Positions 27,257 through 37,609 of a DNA stretch of 64,000 nucleotides are shown in pieces. The position numbers and the translations under genes are program-made. Numbering within the stretch: the first letter of the stretch is position 1; every line of letters begins with the position of its first letter. This DNA is from Pirellulales bacterium. Its GTDB lineage: Bacteria; Planctomycetota; Planctomycetia; Pirellulales; Thermoguttaceae. The stretch spans positions 1 through 64,000 of the forward strand of contig JAFGRD010000133.1 in NCBI GenBank assembly GCA_016935315.1. The letters are read 5' to 3'. The notes beneath the pieces were generated by a model that worked only from the letters and a program-made list of their open reading frames with translations, was not told where the DNA came from and made no database searches.

Positions 27257-28078
27257 TTACGGCGGTGCAAACGGGGATTTCCCCGGCGGCCCGTCGTCCG
27301 CCGGGGTCTGGGGATCGGGCCGGCTCGTGTCGCCGGGCTGGTCGCCGTGCCGGTTGTCGGCCTCGGTCGCCCGGAAGAAGATCTCCTCCAGCGAGGCGCT
27401 GCCGCTGAGGTCGGCGAAGGCCGCCCGGGCTTCGTCGATCCGCCCGAAGAACAACCGCTTGCCGCGGTCGAGGATCAGCAGGTGCGTGCAGATGTCTTCG
27501 ACCAGGTCCAGCAAGTGGGAGCTGATCACCGTGGCCGTGCCGTTGTGGCTGCGGCCCACGATCGAGTCCTTCATGGTGCGAATACCCCGCGGATCGAGTC
27601 CCGTCAGCGGTTCGTCGAACAGTACGGCTCCCGGGGAATGCAAATAGGCGCAGGCAATGGCCACCTTCTGCCGCATGCCGCGCGAGAGCTCCTGAGCCAA
27701 GGTGTCTCGCTTCGGCGTCAGATCGAACCGCTCCAGCAACTCGGTCGCTTGCGGCGCGTAGTCGTCGACCCGGTAGGCCGCGGCGATGAACTCGAGATGC
27801 TCCCAGATGGTGAGCGTTTCGAAGAGTTTCGGATCGTCGGGCACGTAGGCCAGGTGGCGCTTGGCCGCGACCGGATCGGCCACCACGTCGCAGCCGGCTA
27901 CGGCCAGCCGCCCGCGGGTGGGCGGGATGATGCCGGCCAGGGCGCGCAGCGTGGTCGTCTTGCCCGCCCCGTTGGGCCCGACCAGCCCCAGGATCTGGCC
28001 GGGCTGCACGTTGAAGCTCAAGCCGGCCACGGCCACCGTCTCGCGGTAGGTCTTGTGAAAATCGTCGACTTCGATCAA
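27257..28078 (-). CDS. ABC transporter ATP-binding protein (CcmA/NatA type)
   Basis: The 273-residue ATPase has Walker A GPNGAGKTT at about residue 34, the Q-loop region, signature LSRGMRQKVAIA (a common exporter variant of LSGGQ), Walker B AVLFDEPLTGLD, and the switch His in ISSHLLDLVE. A Pro/Asp-rich tail of about 30 residues follows. It pairs with the permease immediately downstream. Translation probably starts at TTG (28078), where the family match begins; no ATG is available in frame. Confidence 0.88.
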   Translation of the reverse strand: MIEVDDFHKTYRETVAVAGLSFNVQPGQILGLVGPNGAGKTTTLRALAGIIPPTRGRLAVAGCDVVADPVAAKRHLAYVPDDPKLFETLTIWEHLEFIAAAYRVDDYAPQATELLERFDLTPKRDTLAQELSRGMRQKVAIACAYLHSPGAVLFDEPLTGLDPRGIRTMKDSIVGRSHNGTATVISSHLLDLVEDICTHLLILDRGKRLFFGRIDEARAAFADLSGSASLEEIFFRATEADNRHGDQPGDTSRPDPQTPADDGPPGKSPFAPP

Positions 28079-28219
28079 GAGGGATGTCCCGTTGGAGAAC
28101 CGATGGACGCGTCAGCCCCGACCCGAGCACGTGACTATAGCAGCCCGGGGCGGAAAATCAATAGCCCGCCGCGGATCGCGAAGGGGCAGCGGACGCGTCG
28201 GCGCGATCCGTCGGCCGGA

Positions 28220-29077
28220 TCAGTGCCGCCGTTGGTCCAGCCAACCGATCAGATCGGCGAAGACCTGTGCCTTTTCCGGCTCGTGCAGCAGATCGTGGTA
28301 AAGGCCCTCGTAGCGAAGCAGCGTCTTGTCGCGCGAGCCGGCCAAGGCCTCCAGCCGGTCGGCCCCGGCCGGATCGACCACGCGATCGGCCGTGCCTTGC
28401 AGAATCAGCAACGGCGCACGGATCGCGCCGGCGCGCGTTGGTACCTTCGCGGCGGCGCGGAGGATCTCGGCGCCGATCCGCACGGGAAACCGATCGTGGA
28501 AGACCAGCGGGTCGTTGCGGAATTGGGCCACGACCTGCGGATCTCGCGAAAGCCATCCGGTCCCCATCCTCACAATCCGCAACCGTGGAAAGAGCCGGCC
28601 CAACCACTTGGCCACCCGCCGCAGGATGGGAAAGACGCCTCTGCCGACCTGCACGGCCGGGGCGCTGAGGACCAGGCCCCGCACGTCGCCCCGCCGCGCG
28701 GCGGCCCAGAGTGCCACGATCGTCCCGCCCATGCTGTGGCCGAACAAGAACAGCGGCTTGCCCGGTTGCCGCCGGCCGACCGCCTCGAGAAACACGTCCA
28801 GGTCGGCCAGGTACTCGTCGAACGAGCGGACGAAGACCGGTTCGCCTTGCGACCGGCCGTGCCCGCGCAAGTCCAACGCGTAGACGGCGTATCCCTCGCC
28901 ACAGAGCCGCTCGCCCAGTTCCGTGTAGCGGCCGCCGTGCTCGGTGAATCCGTGGAGCGCGACGACCACGGCATCGGCCTGCGCCTCGGGCAGCCACGCC
29001 TGCTCGAACAGGGTCAGTCCGTCATGGGCGGGGAAGTGGTTTTCCTGGTGCAGCATCGCGGTCGTCCCGTTTGACAT
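28220..29077 (-). CDS. alpha/beta hydrolase, monoacylglycerol lipase-like
   Basis: The 285-residue enzyme has the serine-hydrolase fold of the Hydrolase_4/lysophospholipase group. It shows the oxyanion HGFTEHGGRY motif near residue 43, nucleophile elbow GHSMGG near 115, an Asp in GTADRVVDP near 231 and a His in YEGLYHDLLHEPEK near 260. These enzymes cleave monoacylglycerols or lysophospholipids. There is no signal peptide, so it is cytoplasmic or peripheral. It is next to the ABC pair but separated by 141 bp. Confidence 0.88.
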   Translation of the reverse strand: MSNGTTAMLHQENHFPAHDGLTLFEQAWLPEAQADAVVVALHGFTEHGGRYTELGERLCGEGYAVYALDLRGHGRSQGEPVFVRSFDEYLADLDVFLEAVGRRQPGKPLFLFGHSMGGTIVALWAAARRGDVRGLVLSAPAVQVGRGVFPILRRVAKWLGRLFPRLRIVRMGTGWLSRDPQVVAQFRNDPLVFHDRFPVRIGAEILRAAAKVPTRAGAIRAPLLILQGTADRVVDPAGADRLEALAGSRDKTLLRYEGLYHDLLHEPEKAQVFADLIGWLDQRRH

Positions 29078-29170
29078 CCGACCTGGCCTGCGTCACACTA
29101 CAGCAGACGCGGTGACCATACAAGAGGGTCCCGGTTCCCGATTCAAGGACTCGTAACGAGGTGTGCTACG

Positions 29171-31207
29171 ATGAAAACGATTGGCGCGGTTTCCCTGGCA
29201 ATGATTCTCTCGGCGTTGGGCGCGTCGGCCCCGGCCGCCGAGCGGGCGATTACTTTCGAGTCGCTGTTGGCCGAAATGGTCGATCGCGACGCGGCCGCCC
29301 GATTTCCCGATCCGGCCTACACCTGTCGCCAGGCCAGCAGCTACGACCGGGCGTCGGTCTCGCCGGACGACCCGGGTGCCTGGCAGGCCAACAACGACCG
29401 CAGCTTCTTCCTCCGCTCGGAGACCAACGGTGGCCGCGAGGAGTCGGTGATGCTCGACGCGAAGGGCCCGGGGTGCGTGGTCCGCTTCTGGGCGACCTCG
29501 GGCAATCCGATCGGCAACATCCGCGTCTACATCGACGGCGCCGAGGAGCCGGTGATCAACGAACCGGCCAAGGGTCTCGTCGGCGGCGACGCCCTGGTCG
29601 GGCCGCCGCTGTCGAAGGTCCGCGCCCGGGGAATGAACCTCTACCTGCCGATTCCCTACGCCAAGAGCTGCAAGATCACCTACGACCGCCCCAACTTCCA
29701 CAAGACCCGCAACGAAGACGATCTGCTCTACTACCAGATCAACTATCGCACGTACCAAGCGGACGCCAAGGTGCAATCGTTCAGCCGCGAGGTGTTCGAC
29801 GGCGCCAAGGACCGCATTGCCCAGTTGCAGGAAGAGTTGCTTCAGCCGCCCTTTGGGGCGACGAAGCAGCGCAGCCGCGACGGCTTCCGTCTGCCTCCGG
29901 CGACCTTGCGCCAGGGCGACTCGGCGCAGCTTGCGCCGCAACGGCTCAGCGGCCCCGCGGCCGTGGTCTTCCTGGCGGTGCGGCTCAAGGCCGAGGATCT
30001 CGCGGCGGCCGCGCGCTCGACGGTCTTGTCGATCCAGTTCGACGGAGAGGAGACGGTCTGGTGCCCGGTGGGCGACTTCTTCGGCAGCGGCGTGGGCGTA
30101 AATCCCTACCAGGGCTGGTGGCGGTCGGTTGGCAAGGACGGATGGATGGCCTGCTTCTGGGTCATGCCTTTCCAGAAGTCGTGCCGGATCGACATCCGCA
30201 ACCTCGGCCAGCAATTCGTCGAAGTCGAGGCGGAACTGGGTACCGTGCCCTGGAACTGGGACGAGCGGTCGATGTATTTCCATACGAACTGGCGGCTCGA
30301 ATACCCGATCGACGCCAGCGTGCACCACGACTGGAACTACGTGCAGATCACCGGCAAGGGCGTCTACATGGGCGACACGCTGGCGATCAACAATCCGGTC
30401 GAAGGCTGGTGGGGCGAGGGCGACGAGAAGATCTACTTCGACGGCCAGCAGTTCCCCTCGCACTTCGGCACCGGCACGGAAGACTACTACGGCTATGCCT
30501 GGTGCACGCCCGAGTTCTTCGAGTCGCCGTTCCACAGCCAGCCACTGGCCGAGGGGCCGCGAAACAAGGGCCACGTGACCAATACGCGGGTGCGGTTGCT
30601 CGACGGGATTCCCTTTACTAAGGATTTCCGCTTCGACATGGAGGTCTGGCACTGGGTGCCGGTCGAGATGGTCTACGCCGCGACGACCTACTGGTACGGC
30701 CTGCCGGGCGCCAAGGGCAACTACGGGCCCATGCCGGAAAAGGCCCGCGTGTTCGTGGCCCAGGGCCCCAAGCCCCGCAAGGTGGAAGGCGCCATCGAGG
30801 GCGAGACTTTGAAGATCCTGGAAAGAACCGGCGGCAGCATCGAGGTCCAGGAGATCGCCCAGCACAAGTGGAGCGACAACAAGCAGCTCTGGTGGCTCGA
30901 CGGCAAGCCGGGCGACAAGCTCGTGCTGGCCCTGGATGTCCAGAAGGCCGGCAAGTACGCGCTGAAGGCCGAGCTGACCAAGGCGATCGATTACGGCATC
31001 GTGCGACTGTCCCTGGACGATAAGCCGTTGGGCCAGCCGATCGACCTGGTCAACGACGGCGTGATTCGCCAGGTCTACTCGCTGGGCACGTGCGAGCTGT
31101 CGGCCGGCCCACACCGTCTGACGATCGAGATCGTCGGCTCCAACCCCAAGGCGGTCAAACGCCACATGTTCGGGCTGGACTACGTGAAGCTCGAACCGGC
31201 CCAGTGA
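29171..31207 (+). CDS. secreted DUF2961 (GH172-type) protein
   Basis: The 678-residue protein has a signal peptide (residues 1-23, ending SAPAAE). The main domain (about 30-420) matches DUF2961, now linked to glycoside hydrolase family 172. Typical motifs are RSETNGGREESVMLDAKGPG, VRFWATS, DLLYYQINYRTY, and FGTGTEDYYGYAWC. The last ~120 residues form a separate beta-sandwich, perhaps carbohydrate-binding. Known GH172 members act on fructofuranose- and arabinofuranose-containing glycans; the substrate here is not predictable. The ATG follows GAGG. It is a single gene on the plus strand. Confidence 0.85.
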   Translation: MKTIGAVSLAMILSALGASAPAAERAITFESLLAEMVDRDAAARFPDPAYTCRQASSYDRASVSPDDPGAWQANNDRSFFLRSETNGGREESVMLDAKGPGCVVRFWATSGNPIGNIRVYIDGAEEPVINEPAKGLVGGDALVGPPLSKVRARGMNLYLPIPYAKSCKITYDRPNFHKTRNEDDLLYYQINYRTYQADAKVQSFSREVFDGAKDRIAQLQEELLQPPFGATKQRSRDGFRLPPATLRQGDSAQLAPQRLSGPAAVVFLAVRLKAEDLAAAARSTVLSIQFDGEETVWCPVGDFFGSGVGVNPYQGWWRSVGKDGWMACFWVMPFQKSCRIDIRNLGQQFVEVEAELGTVPWNWDERSMYFHTNWRLEYPIDASVHHDWNYVQITGKGVYMGDTLAINNPVEGWWGEGDEKIYFDGQQFPSHFGTGTEDYYGYAWCTPEFFESPFHSQPLAEGPRNKGHVTNTRVRLLDGIPFTKDFRFDMEVWHWVPVEMVYAATTYWYGLPGAKGNYGPMPEKARVFVAQGPKPRKVEGAIEGETLKILERTGGSIEVQEIAQHKWSDNKQLWWLDGKPGDKLVLALDVQKAGKYALKAELTKAIDYGIVRLSLDDKPLGQPIDLVNDGVIRQVYSLGTCELSAGPHRLTIEIVGSNPKAVKRHMFGLDYVKLEPAQ

Positions 31208-31235
31208 GCCACGGGGCCGGAGCCACGTCGGGCGC

Positions 31236-31613
31236 TCAGAAACCGACTCCGATGGAGAACCCGTTGCCGTAGTAGCTGAAACCGCGATAGGGCACGTATG
31301 CGGGGCTGTAGACGCGCGGGTACATCGGGGCAGCCGGGACGACCACTGACGGATATGCCCACACGGGCGGCCGGACGATCACGGCGCCGTGCCTGGGGTA
31401 TCCGCGATGATGCTTGTAGGGTCCGGGGTCGCGGTGACGGAACCGTGCGGCCTCTTGATACAGGACCTGGGGGTTGTGGCCCGGATGGTGGATGCCATAC
31501 TTGGCCGCCACGTGAGCGCCCATCGGATAGGACAGCGCGCCGTCGGCCAAGGCCAGATTGGCCGCCAGACCGACGATTCCGAGTGCCGCCAGGGTGATTG
31601 TGATGCGTTTCAT
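31236..31613 (-). CDS. small secreted Tyr/Pro-rich protein
   Basis: The 125-residue protein has a signal peptide (LAALGIVGLAANLALADG). The mature part is rich in His, Tyr and Pro (HHPGHNP, KHHRGYPRHG, PRVYSPAYVPYRGFSYYGNG), of low complexity, without Cys. Such proteins occur in planctomycete envelopes and may have structural or metal-binding roles, but no domain is recognised. The ATG at 31613 follows AAAGGATT. It is convergent with the GH172 gene. Confidence 0.65.
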   Translation of the reverse strand: MKRITITLAALGIVGLAANLALADGALSYPMGAHVAAKYGIHHPGHNPQVLYQEAARFRHRDPGPYKHHRGYPRHGAVIVRPPVWAYPSVVVPAAPMYPRVYSPAYVPYRGFSYYGNGFSIGVGF

Positions 31614-31931
31614 GGCTAAATCCTTTCGCGTTTCGGGGGAGAAGTGGTGTTGCGGCCTACTCGATTTGCACGTTCCGTGCCAAGCACGCGACACAATGGC
31701 GTAAGGCATTTCATGTAAACGCTTTGTGGAACTCAGGAACAGCCGGATCGAAAGGCAGGCCACCTTGGCGTGATGTCAGTGTGACGGCATAAGAGAATCT
31801 TTGTGACTTCACTCGGCGAGCCGGATGTCCTCACAAGGAGACAGGCATGGACACTGCCAGGGCCCCACGTAGCAACAGGCGGTCGCTGCGGACCGGACAG
31901 CCGGCCGATCCGGGGATCGGGGCCGAGACAA
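31614..31931. other. 318-bp intergenic region
   Basis: I see no gene or strong structure here. It should contain the promoter of the small Tyr/Pro-rich gene and the 3' end of the aconitase transcript. Confidence 0.4.
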
Positions 31932-34670
31932 CTACCGCCCGGAGACCAGTCTCCGTAGCACCGTTTGCAGGATGCCGCCGTTGCAGTAGTACTCCAATTC
32001 GACGGGCGTGTCGATGCGGACCTTCGCGCGAAACTCCCGGACCGTGCCGTCGGCAGCGGTCGCCCGAACCAACAGCTCGCCGCCGGGGCTGAGGGTCTGG
32101 TCGAGGCCTTCGATGTCGAAGGTCTCCTCGCCGCAGAGGCCCAGCGACTGCCACGATTGGCCGGCCGGTAGTTCCAGCGGCAGCACGCCCATGCCGACCA
32201 GGTTGCTGCGGTGGATCCGCTCGAAGCTGGCAGCGATCACGGCGCGGACCCCCAGCAGTTGCGTCCCTTTGGCGGCCCAGTCGCGGCTGCTTCCGGTGCC
32301 GTACTCGGTTCCGGCCAGCACGACCAGCGACACGCCTTCCTGGCGATACGCGACGGCCGCCTCATAGATGGTCATGGGACGGCCGTCGGGCAGGTGGCGC
32401 GTCAGGCCGCCTTCGGTGCCCGGGGCCAACTGGTTGCGGATCCGGACGTTGGCGAACGTCCCGCGGGTCATCACCTGGTCGTTTCCCCGCCGGGACCCGT
32501 AACTGTTGAAATTCGCCGGCGGCACGCTCCGCTCTTGCAGATAGCGACCCGCCGGGCTATCGGGGGCGATCGTCCCTGCCGGGGAAATGTGATCCGTGGT
32601 CACCGAATCGCCCAGCGCCGCCAGCACCCGGGCGCCGCGGATCGGCTCGATCGGGTCCGGCTCGGCCGCCAGATCCAGCAGGAAGGGCGGCTCCTGGATG
32701 TAGGTACTGGCCTGCTCCCAGCGAAACAGTTCGTCGACGCCGACGGGAATCGCGTTCCATTGCGGGTTCGACTCGAAGACGTTGCCGTAGCGCGTGCGAA
32801 ACATCTCCGGTCGCATCGCCCGGGCGACCGCCTCGCCGATCTCCTCGGGGCTGGGCCAGATGTCTTTCAGATACACCGGCTTGCCGTCGCTGCCGTCGCC
32901 CAGCGGTTCGCTGGTCAGGTCGAGGTCGGTGGTGCCGGCCAAGGCGTAGGCGACCACCAGCGGCGGGCTGGCCAGGTAGTTGGCCTTCACCAGCGGATTC
33001 ACGCGGCCCTCGAAGTTGCGGTTGCCGCTGAGCACGGCCGCCGCCACCAGGTCGGCCTCCAGCACGGCCTTGGCCACGGGCTCGGGCAGGGGGCCGCTGT
33101 TGCCGATGCAGGTCATGCATCCGTAGCCGACCGTTTGGAACCCCAGCCGATCCAGCGCCTCGTCGAGCCCGGCCTCGCGCAGATAGTCGGTCACCACGCG
33201 GCTGCCGGGGGCCAGGCTGGTTTTCACGTGCGGCGGCACGCTCAAACCCCTCTCGACCGCCTTCTTGGCCAGCAGCCCCGCGGCCAGCATCACGGCCGGG
33301 TTGCTGGTGTTGGTGCAACTGGTAATCGAGGCGATTACCACGGCCCCATGGCCGATCGTGCCGCGGCGGTCGCCGCCGGTCACTTCGGCCGTGCGGCCCA
33401 GTTGCTCCTCGGCCAGCGCGAAGCCGCGCTGGGCGACGGGCGCCTGCAGCGACCGGTGGAAGGCCCGTTTCATCTCCGACAGCGGCACGCGATCCTGCGG
33501 ACGCTTCGGCCCGGCGAGGCTCGGCTCAACCGTGCCCAGCTCAAGCGAGAGGGTCTTCGTGTAGCTGGGTGTCCAGGCCGCGTCGCCGGCGGCGCCGACG
33601 GGACGGAAAAGCTGTTGCTCCTTGGTATAGCGCTCGACCAGGGCGACCTCTGCTTCCGTGCGGCCGGTTTCGCGCAGATAGGTCAGGGTCTGCTCGTCGA
33701 CGGGGAAGAAGCCCATCGTGGCCCCGTACTCGGGCGCCATGTTGGCGACCAGGGCCCGATCGGCCAGCCTCAGATGGGTCATGGCCGGGCCGAAGTATTC
33801 GACGAACTTGCCCACCACGCCTTCGCGGCGGAGAATTTCGGTGATCGTCAGCACCAGGTCCGTGGCCGTGGCGCCGGGCGGCAATTGGCCGCGCAGCTCG
33901 AAGCCGACCACCTCGGGCGAGAGCATGTACAACGGCTGGCCGAGCATCACGGCCTCGGCCTCGATGCCGCCCACGCCCCAGCCCAACACGCCCAGCCCGT
34001 TGATCATCGTGGTATGGCTGTCGGTGCCCACCAGCGTATCGGGCAGGGCCACGGGCCCGGCGGCGTCTTCCCGCACGAACACGCCCTTGGCCAGGTATTC
34101 GAGGTTCACCTGGTGGATGATTCCGACCGACGGCGGCACCACGCGAAAATTGCGAAACGCCTTCTGCGCCCAGCGGAGCAGCTCGTATCGCTCGCCGTTT
34201 CGCTGGAATTCCAACGCGACGTTCTCGGCCAGCGCGTCGGCCGATCCGAAGCGGTCCACCTGCACCGAGTGGTCGATGATCAGGTCGACGGGAATCAGCG
34301 GGTTGATGCGCGCCGGATCGCCGCCCATCCGCCGCATGGCGCTGCGCATGGCGGCCAGATCGACCACGGCCGGCACGCCCGTAAAGTCTTGCAGCACGAC
34401 CCGCGCCGGTTTGAAAGGCACCTCGACCGGGGTCGTCGCACCAGGGCTCCAGGCGGCCAGACGCTTCACGTCGTCTTCGGCCACCTCGAGCCCGTCGCAG
34501 TGGCGCAACACGGCCTCCAGCAGCACGCGGATCGAGAAGGGCAGGGCTGAAACCCGGGTCAGGCCGGCGTCCTCGAGCGCCGTCAGACGGTAGATCCCCA
34601 CCTGGCCGCTGCCGCTGTCGAAGGTATCGCGGGCAGCAAATGGGTCGTGTATTTTCTGCGAGCCATTCAT
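31932..34670 (-). CDS. acnA: aconitate hydratase A
   Basis: The 912-residue enzyme isomerises citrate to isocitrate through cis-aconitate in the TCA cycle. The [4Fe-4S] cluster Cys motifs are present (SCTNTSNP near residue 455; [12 protein letters not shown] near 521). Other family signatures include [28 protein letters not shown] and [13 protein letters not shown] in the swivel domain. Length is normal for AcnA/IRP-type aconitases. The ATG at 34670 follows AGGAG; an upstream extension is unlikely. It is a single gene; no other TCA gene is nearby. Confidence 0.96.
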   Translation of the reverse strand: MNGSQKIHDPFAARDTFDSGSGQVGIYRLTALEDAGLTRVSALPFSIRVLLEAVLRHCDGLEVAEDDVKRLAAWSPGATTPVEVPFKPARVVLQDFTGVPAVVDLAAMRSAMRRMGGDPARINPLIPVDLIIDHSVQVDRFGSADALAENVALEFQRNGERYELLRWAQKAFRNFRVVPPSVGIIHQVNLEYLAKGVFVREDAAGPVALPDTLVGTDSHTTMINGLGVLGWGVGGIEAEAVMLGQPLYMLSPEVVGFELRGQLPPGATATDLVLTITEILRREGVVGKFVEYFGPAMTHLRLADRALVANMAPEYGATMGFFPVDEQTLTYLRETGRTEAEVALVERYTKEQQLFRPVGAAGDAAWTPSYTKTLSLELGTVEPSLAGPKRPQDRVPLSEMKRAFHRSLQAPVAQRGFALAEEQLGRTAEVTGGDRRGTIGHGAVVIASITSCTNTSNPAVMLAAGLLAKKAVERGLSVPPHVKTSLAPGSRVVTDYLREAGLDEALDRLGFQTVGYGCMTCIGNSGPLPEPVAKAVLEADLVAAAVLSGNRNFEGRVNPLVKANYLASPPLVVAYALAGTTDLDLTSEPLGDGSDGKPVYLKDIWPSPEEIGEAVARAMRPEMFRTRYGNVFESNPQWNAIPVGVDELFRWEQASTYIQEPPFLLDLAAEPDPIEPIRGARVLAALGDSVTTDHISPAGTIAPDSPAGRYLQERSVPPANFNSYGSRRGNDQVMTRGTFANVRIRNQLAPGTEGGLTRHLPDGRPMTIYEAAVAYRQEGVSLVVLAGTEYGTGSSRDWAAKGTQLLGVRAVIAASFERIHRSNLVGMGVLPLELPAGQSWQSLGLCGEETFDIEGLDQTLSPGGELLVRATAADGTVREFRAKVRIDTPVELEYYCNGGILQTVLRRLVSGR

Positions 34671-34910
34671 GGGATATCGGTTCTCCTGAACGAAGCCGCG
34701 GGCGGCTTCCTTACGGGTTGGACTCCAGACATCACTGCGCGGCAACGCATACCCCCGCGCATCCATAAAATCCTACCCGATCACGAGGAACTGGGAACCG
34801 CACCCCCTGAGCAGGCTAGTGTGCCCCCCTGGATGAGCGCCGGGCAGTTGCACGGCCGCAGTTGACAGTCTACGATTGATCGCACGCATCGGTCGACCTC
34901 CGGGGCGACC

Positions 34911-34961
34911 CACCATCCCGCACAACGCACCATCCCGCACAACCTGCCATCCCGGGCGGCC
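34911..34961. repeat. tandem array, 17-bp unit x2-3
   Basis: CACCATCCCGCACAACG (34911-34927) is followed directly by a copy differing only in its last base (34928-34944) and then by a degenerate third copy (34945-34961). It lies about 45 bp upstream of the first DUF1080 gene. Unit length and position match the array at 2266-2322, though the sequences differ. A TTGACA occurs at 34862-34867. Confidence 0.7.
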
Positions 34962-35003
34962 CGCCCCTGCCTGCTGTCGCCTCGAACGATCAGGAAGCCT
35001 TCC

Positions 35004-35726
35004 ATGAAACGCACGGTTTGCTCTTTCCGTCTTCCGGTCTTTGTCGTTCTCGTGTGTGCCATGGGTGCGCCCGCGGCGGCCGCCGGGCCGCCCGACGGCC
35101 AACGCGACTTGCTGACCACGGAGTCCGACTCCGGCGAGCTGCCGGGCTGGAAGGCATTCTCTGAAGAACCCGACACGAAGACCGGCGAGGTCTGGAAACT
35201 CAGTGACGGCGTGCTCGTCTGCAAGGGGACGCCCAAGGGCTACTTGTATACCGAGGAGGCCTACCGCGACTTCGTGCTGAGGCTCGAGTGGCGTTGGCCG
35301 CCGGACAAGAAGGCGGGCAACGGCGGCGTGCTGGTGCGGACGACCGGCAAGAACAAGATTTGGCCGAAGAGTCTAGAGGCCCAGATCAACGCGGGCGATG
35401 CGGGCGATTTCTGGGGGCTCGACGGATACCGGCTCGACGGCCCGGCCGATCGGCTCACGTCGTTGGAACATCCCCAGTTCGGCAAGCTGACCAATTTGAA
35501 GAAGATCCGGGCCGCCGAGAAACCGGCCGGCCAATGGAACCAATACGAGATTATCGCCGACGGCCCGACCGTCACGCTGGTGATCAACGGCCAGGTCGTC
35601 AACAAGGCGACGCGTTGCGAGCCGGTGCCGGGCAGGATCTGCCTGACGGCCGAGGGCGACGAGATCCATTTCCGCAACGTCCGGCTGACGCCGGTCAAGA
35701 GCGCGGCCCGTTCTGTTTTCTATTGA
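35004..35726 (+). CDS. secreted DUF1080 (3-keto-disaccharide hydrolase-like) protein 1
   Basis: The 240-residue protein has a signal peptide (residues 1-27) and a DUF1080 / PF06439 domain of the concanavalin A-like fold. It shows LPGWKAFSEEP, WKLSDGVLVCKGTPKGYLYT, GNGGVLVRTTG, and the closing GRICLTAEGDEIHFRNVRL. Some family members hydrolyse 3-keto-glycosides; many are uncharacterised. It is probably periplasmic or surface-exposed. The second copy follows 13 bp downstream. Confidence 0.9.
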   Translation: MKRTVCSFRLPVFVVLVCAMGAPAAAAGPPDGQRDLLTTESDSGELPGWKAFSEEPDTKTGEVWKLSDGVLVCKGTPKGYLYTEEAYRDFVLRLEWRWPPDKKAGNGGVLVRTTGKNKIWPKSLEAQINAGDAGDFWGLDGYRLDGPADRLTSLEHPQFGKLTNLKKIRAAEKPAGQWNQYEIIADGPTVTLVINGQVVNKATRCEPVPGRICLTAEGDEIHFRNVRLTPVKSAARSVFY

Positions 35727-35739
35727 AGGAGGACGCACG

Positions 35740-36444
35740 ATGCGACGCATCGCGAGTTGGTTGGTAGTGGTCACTGTCCTGTTTGGCATATGCAGCGCGG
35801 CCCCGGCCCAGGACAAGCCGGCGAAGAAAAAGCCGGCCGGGGGCAAGCTGGTCAAGCTCTTCGACGGCGAGTCGCTGGAGGGCTGGGAGTGTTTCACCAT
35901 CGCCCCGGACGTCAAGAGGGAGGACGTCTGGAGCGTGCAGGACGGCATCCTGGTCTGCAAGGGCGAGCCGCTGGGTTATCTCCACACGAAAAAGAAGTAC
36001 GCCAACTACAAGCTGGTGGTCGTCTGGCGCTGGGCCCCCGACACCGAGCCCGGCAACAACGGCATCTTGTTGCGGGTCACCGGCGACGCGGTCGACTTCC
36101 TGCCGAAGTGTGCCGAGTGCCAACTGAAAAGCGGCAGCGCGGGCGACCTCTACGGTTTCCACGGCTACCAGCTCCAGGGCGACGAGGCCCGGTTCAAGGT
36201 CATCGAGCACGAGAAGCTCGGCCAGATCCGCGCCGTGGAGAAGATCAAGGGCATGGAGAAGCCGCCGGGCAAGTGGAATAAGGCCGAAATCACCGTCGAC
36301 GGCGGCACGATCACCGTGGTCGTCAACGGCGAGAAGGTCAACGAGGCGACCGACTGCGACGTGGTGGCCGGCCACATCGGCCTCCAGTCGGAAGGCGGCC
36401 AGATCCACTTCCGCCGCGTGGCGTTGACGCCGATCGAGAAGTGA
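35740..36444 (+). CDS. secreted DUF1080 protein 2
   Basis: The 234-residue protein has a signal peptide (ending SAAPAQD), a Lys-rich short linker, and a DUF1080 domain (VKLFDGESLEGWECF, WSVQDGILVCKGEPLGYLHT, GNNGILLRVTG, GHIGLQSEGGQIHFRRVAL). It is clearly paralogous to the gene 13 bp upstream, and the two very likely form one operon. Divergence between the copies is substantial, so the duplication is not recent. GAAGGAGG precedes its ATG. Confidence 0.9.
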   Translation: MRRIASWLVVVTVLFGICSAAPAQDKPAKKKPAGGKLVKLFDGESLEGWECFTIAPDVKREDVWSVQDGILVCKGEPLGYLHTKKKYANYKLVVVWRWAPDTEPGNNGILLRVTGDAVDFLPKCAECQLKSGSAGDLYGFHGYQLQGDEARFKVIEHEKLGQIRAVEKIKGMEKPPGKWNKAEITVDGGTITVVVNGEKVNEATDCDVVAGHIGLQSEGGQIHFRRVALTPIEK

Positions 36445-36562
36445 CCCCGATCGCGGCTGGCCCAGATGGCCTTGCGCGATTCTGGAAAGAACCCGATGTC
36501 TTGGAGCCGCCTCCCAAAGGGTGGCGGCGGGGTCGGTAGTTCTCGCAATCGTGCAAGTCTAT

Positions 36563-37609
36563 TCAGATCGTCATTTCCAGCGCGTTGTTGATCGTTCCCA
36601 GATAGAACGCGAACAGCCGGAAGATCAGGAAGATAATCACCGCGGCGATCAGCATCCACACCATCAGACCGCCGACCTTGGTCAACACGGCGATGGCCGT
36701 TCGGGCGTGCTCGCGATACTGGCGGGCAAGCCGGCCCATCGATTCGACCAGCTTACCGCTCTCTTCGCCCACGGCCAGGGCGTCGAGGAACTCGTGGGGA
36801 AAGCAGCCGGTTGCCACGAACGCCCGATGGATCGAGTTGCCCGCCACGATTTCCGCGTCGATCGGCTCGATCTGATCGGTGAACTTCGCGTTGCGCGTGC
36901 TCTGGAGGCTCAAACGCAGCGCCCGGCGGACGTCCATGCCGGTGTTCATCGTCAGGTGCAGCGCCCAGGCCAACCGGGACAGGGCCATCGTTTCCAGGGC
37001 TTTGCCCAGCGCGGGGATTCTCAGCACGCCGCGCTGGATGGGGCGCGTCCACACCAGGCCTCGTCGCACGGCCTGGACCAGCAGCAGCACTGCCGCGGCC
37101 AACAACGTCACCACGGCCACGTACACGGCCAGCCCCGAATTGCCGACCAGCCCGAAGCCCAGGGGATCGACCGCGTTGCCCGTGATCTGGCCGATGACGC
37201 CCATGATCCAGATCAGAAACCCGACAATCAGCACCGCGAGGCCCAATTGCAGCAGCGGCCAGGAGATCACGGCGAGGAAGGTCTGGCGCAGCTCGGTCTG
37301 GTGCTCGTAATGATCGGCCAGTTGGGCGAAGACCTCGCTGAGCTGCCCGGTCTGTTCGCCGACGGCGACCATTTCGCGAAACAGCGTGGGGAAGTAGTTG
37401 CCGGTGGCGTCCAGGGCCGCGGCCAGACTCCGGCCCCGCTCGACGGCGTCGCTGACGGCGCGCAGCGCCCGCCGGCCCGCCTCGCCGCTGGCCCGATCGA
37501 CCTCGCGGCTGAAGACGGTCCGCACGTCGATGCCCGCCCCCAATGCCGTGGCCAGTCGGCGACACAGGCCCGCGAGCGATTTGGCATGGATCCGGGAGGA
37601 AAGGAGCAT
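36563..37609 (-). CDS. type II secretion / type IV pilus GspF-PilC-like protein
   Basis: The 348-residue inner-membrane protein has two T2SSF domains (residues ~8-130 and ~210-330). Three hydrophobic regions occur: about 118-140, 158-185 and 318-340. Characteristic motifs are GERSL-like ERGRSLAAAL, MVAVGEQTGQL and ALAVGEESGKL. GspF/PilC proteins form the platform to which the assembly ATPase binds. No GspE, pseudopilin or secretin gene lies in the window, so it is an orphan here. It is divergent from dnaG. Confidence 0.85.
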   Translation of the reverse strand: MLLSSRIHAKSLAGLCRRLATALGAGIDVRTVFSREVDRASGEAGRRALRAVSDAVERGRSLAAALDATGNYFPTLFREMVAVGEQTGQLSEVFAQLADHYEHQTELRQTFLAVISWPLLQLGLAVLIVGFLIWIMGVIGQITGNAVDPLGFGLVGNSGLAVYVAVVTLLAAAVLLLVQAVRRGLVWTRPIQRGVLRIPALGKALETMALSRLAWALHLTMNTGMDVRRALRLSLQSTRNAKFTDQIEPIDAEIVAGNSIHRAFVATGCFPHEFLDALAVGEESGKLVESMGRLARQYREHARTAIAVLTKVGGLMVWMLIAAVIIFLIFRLFAFYLGTINNALEMTI

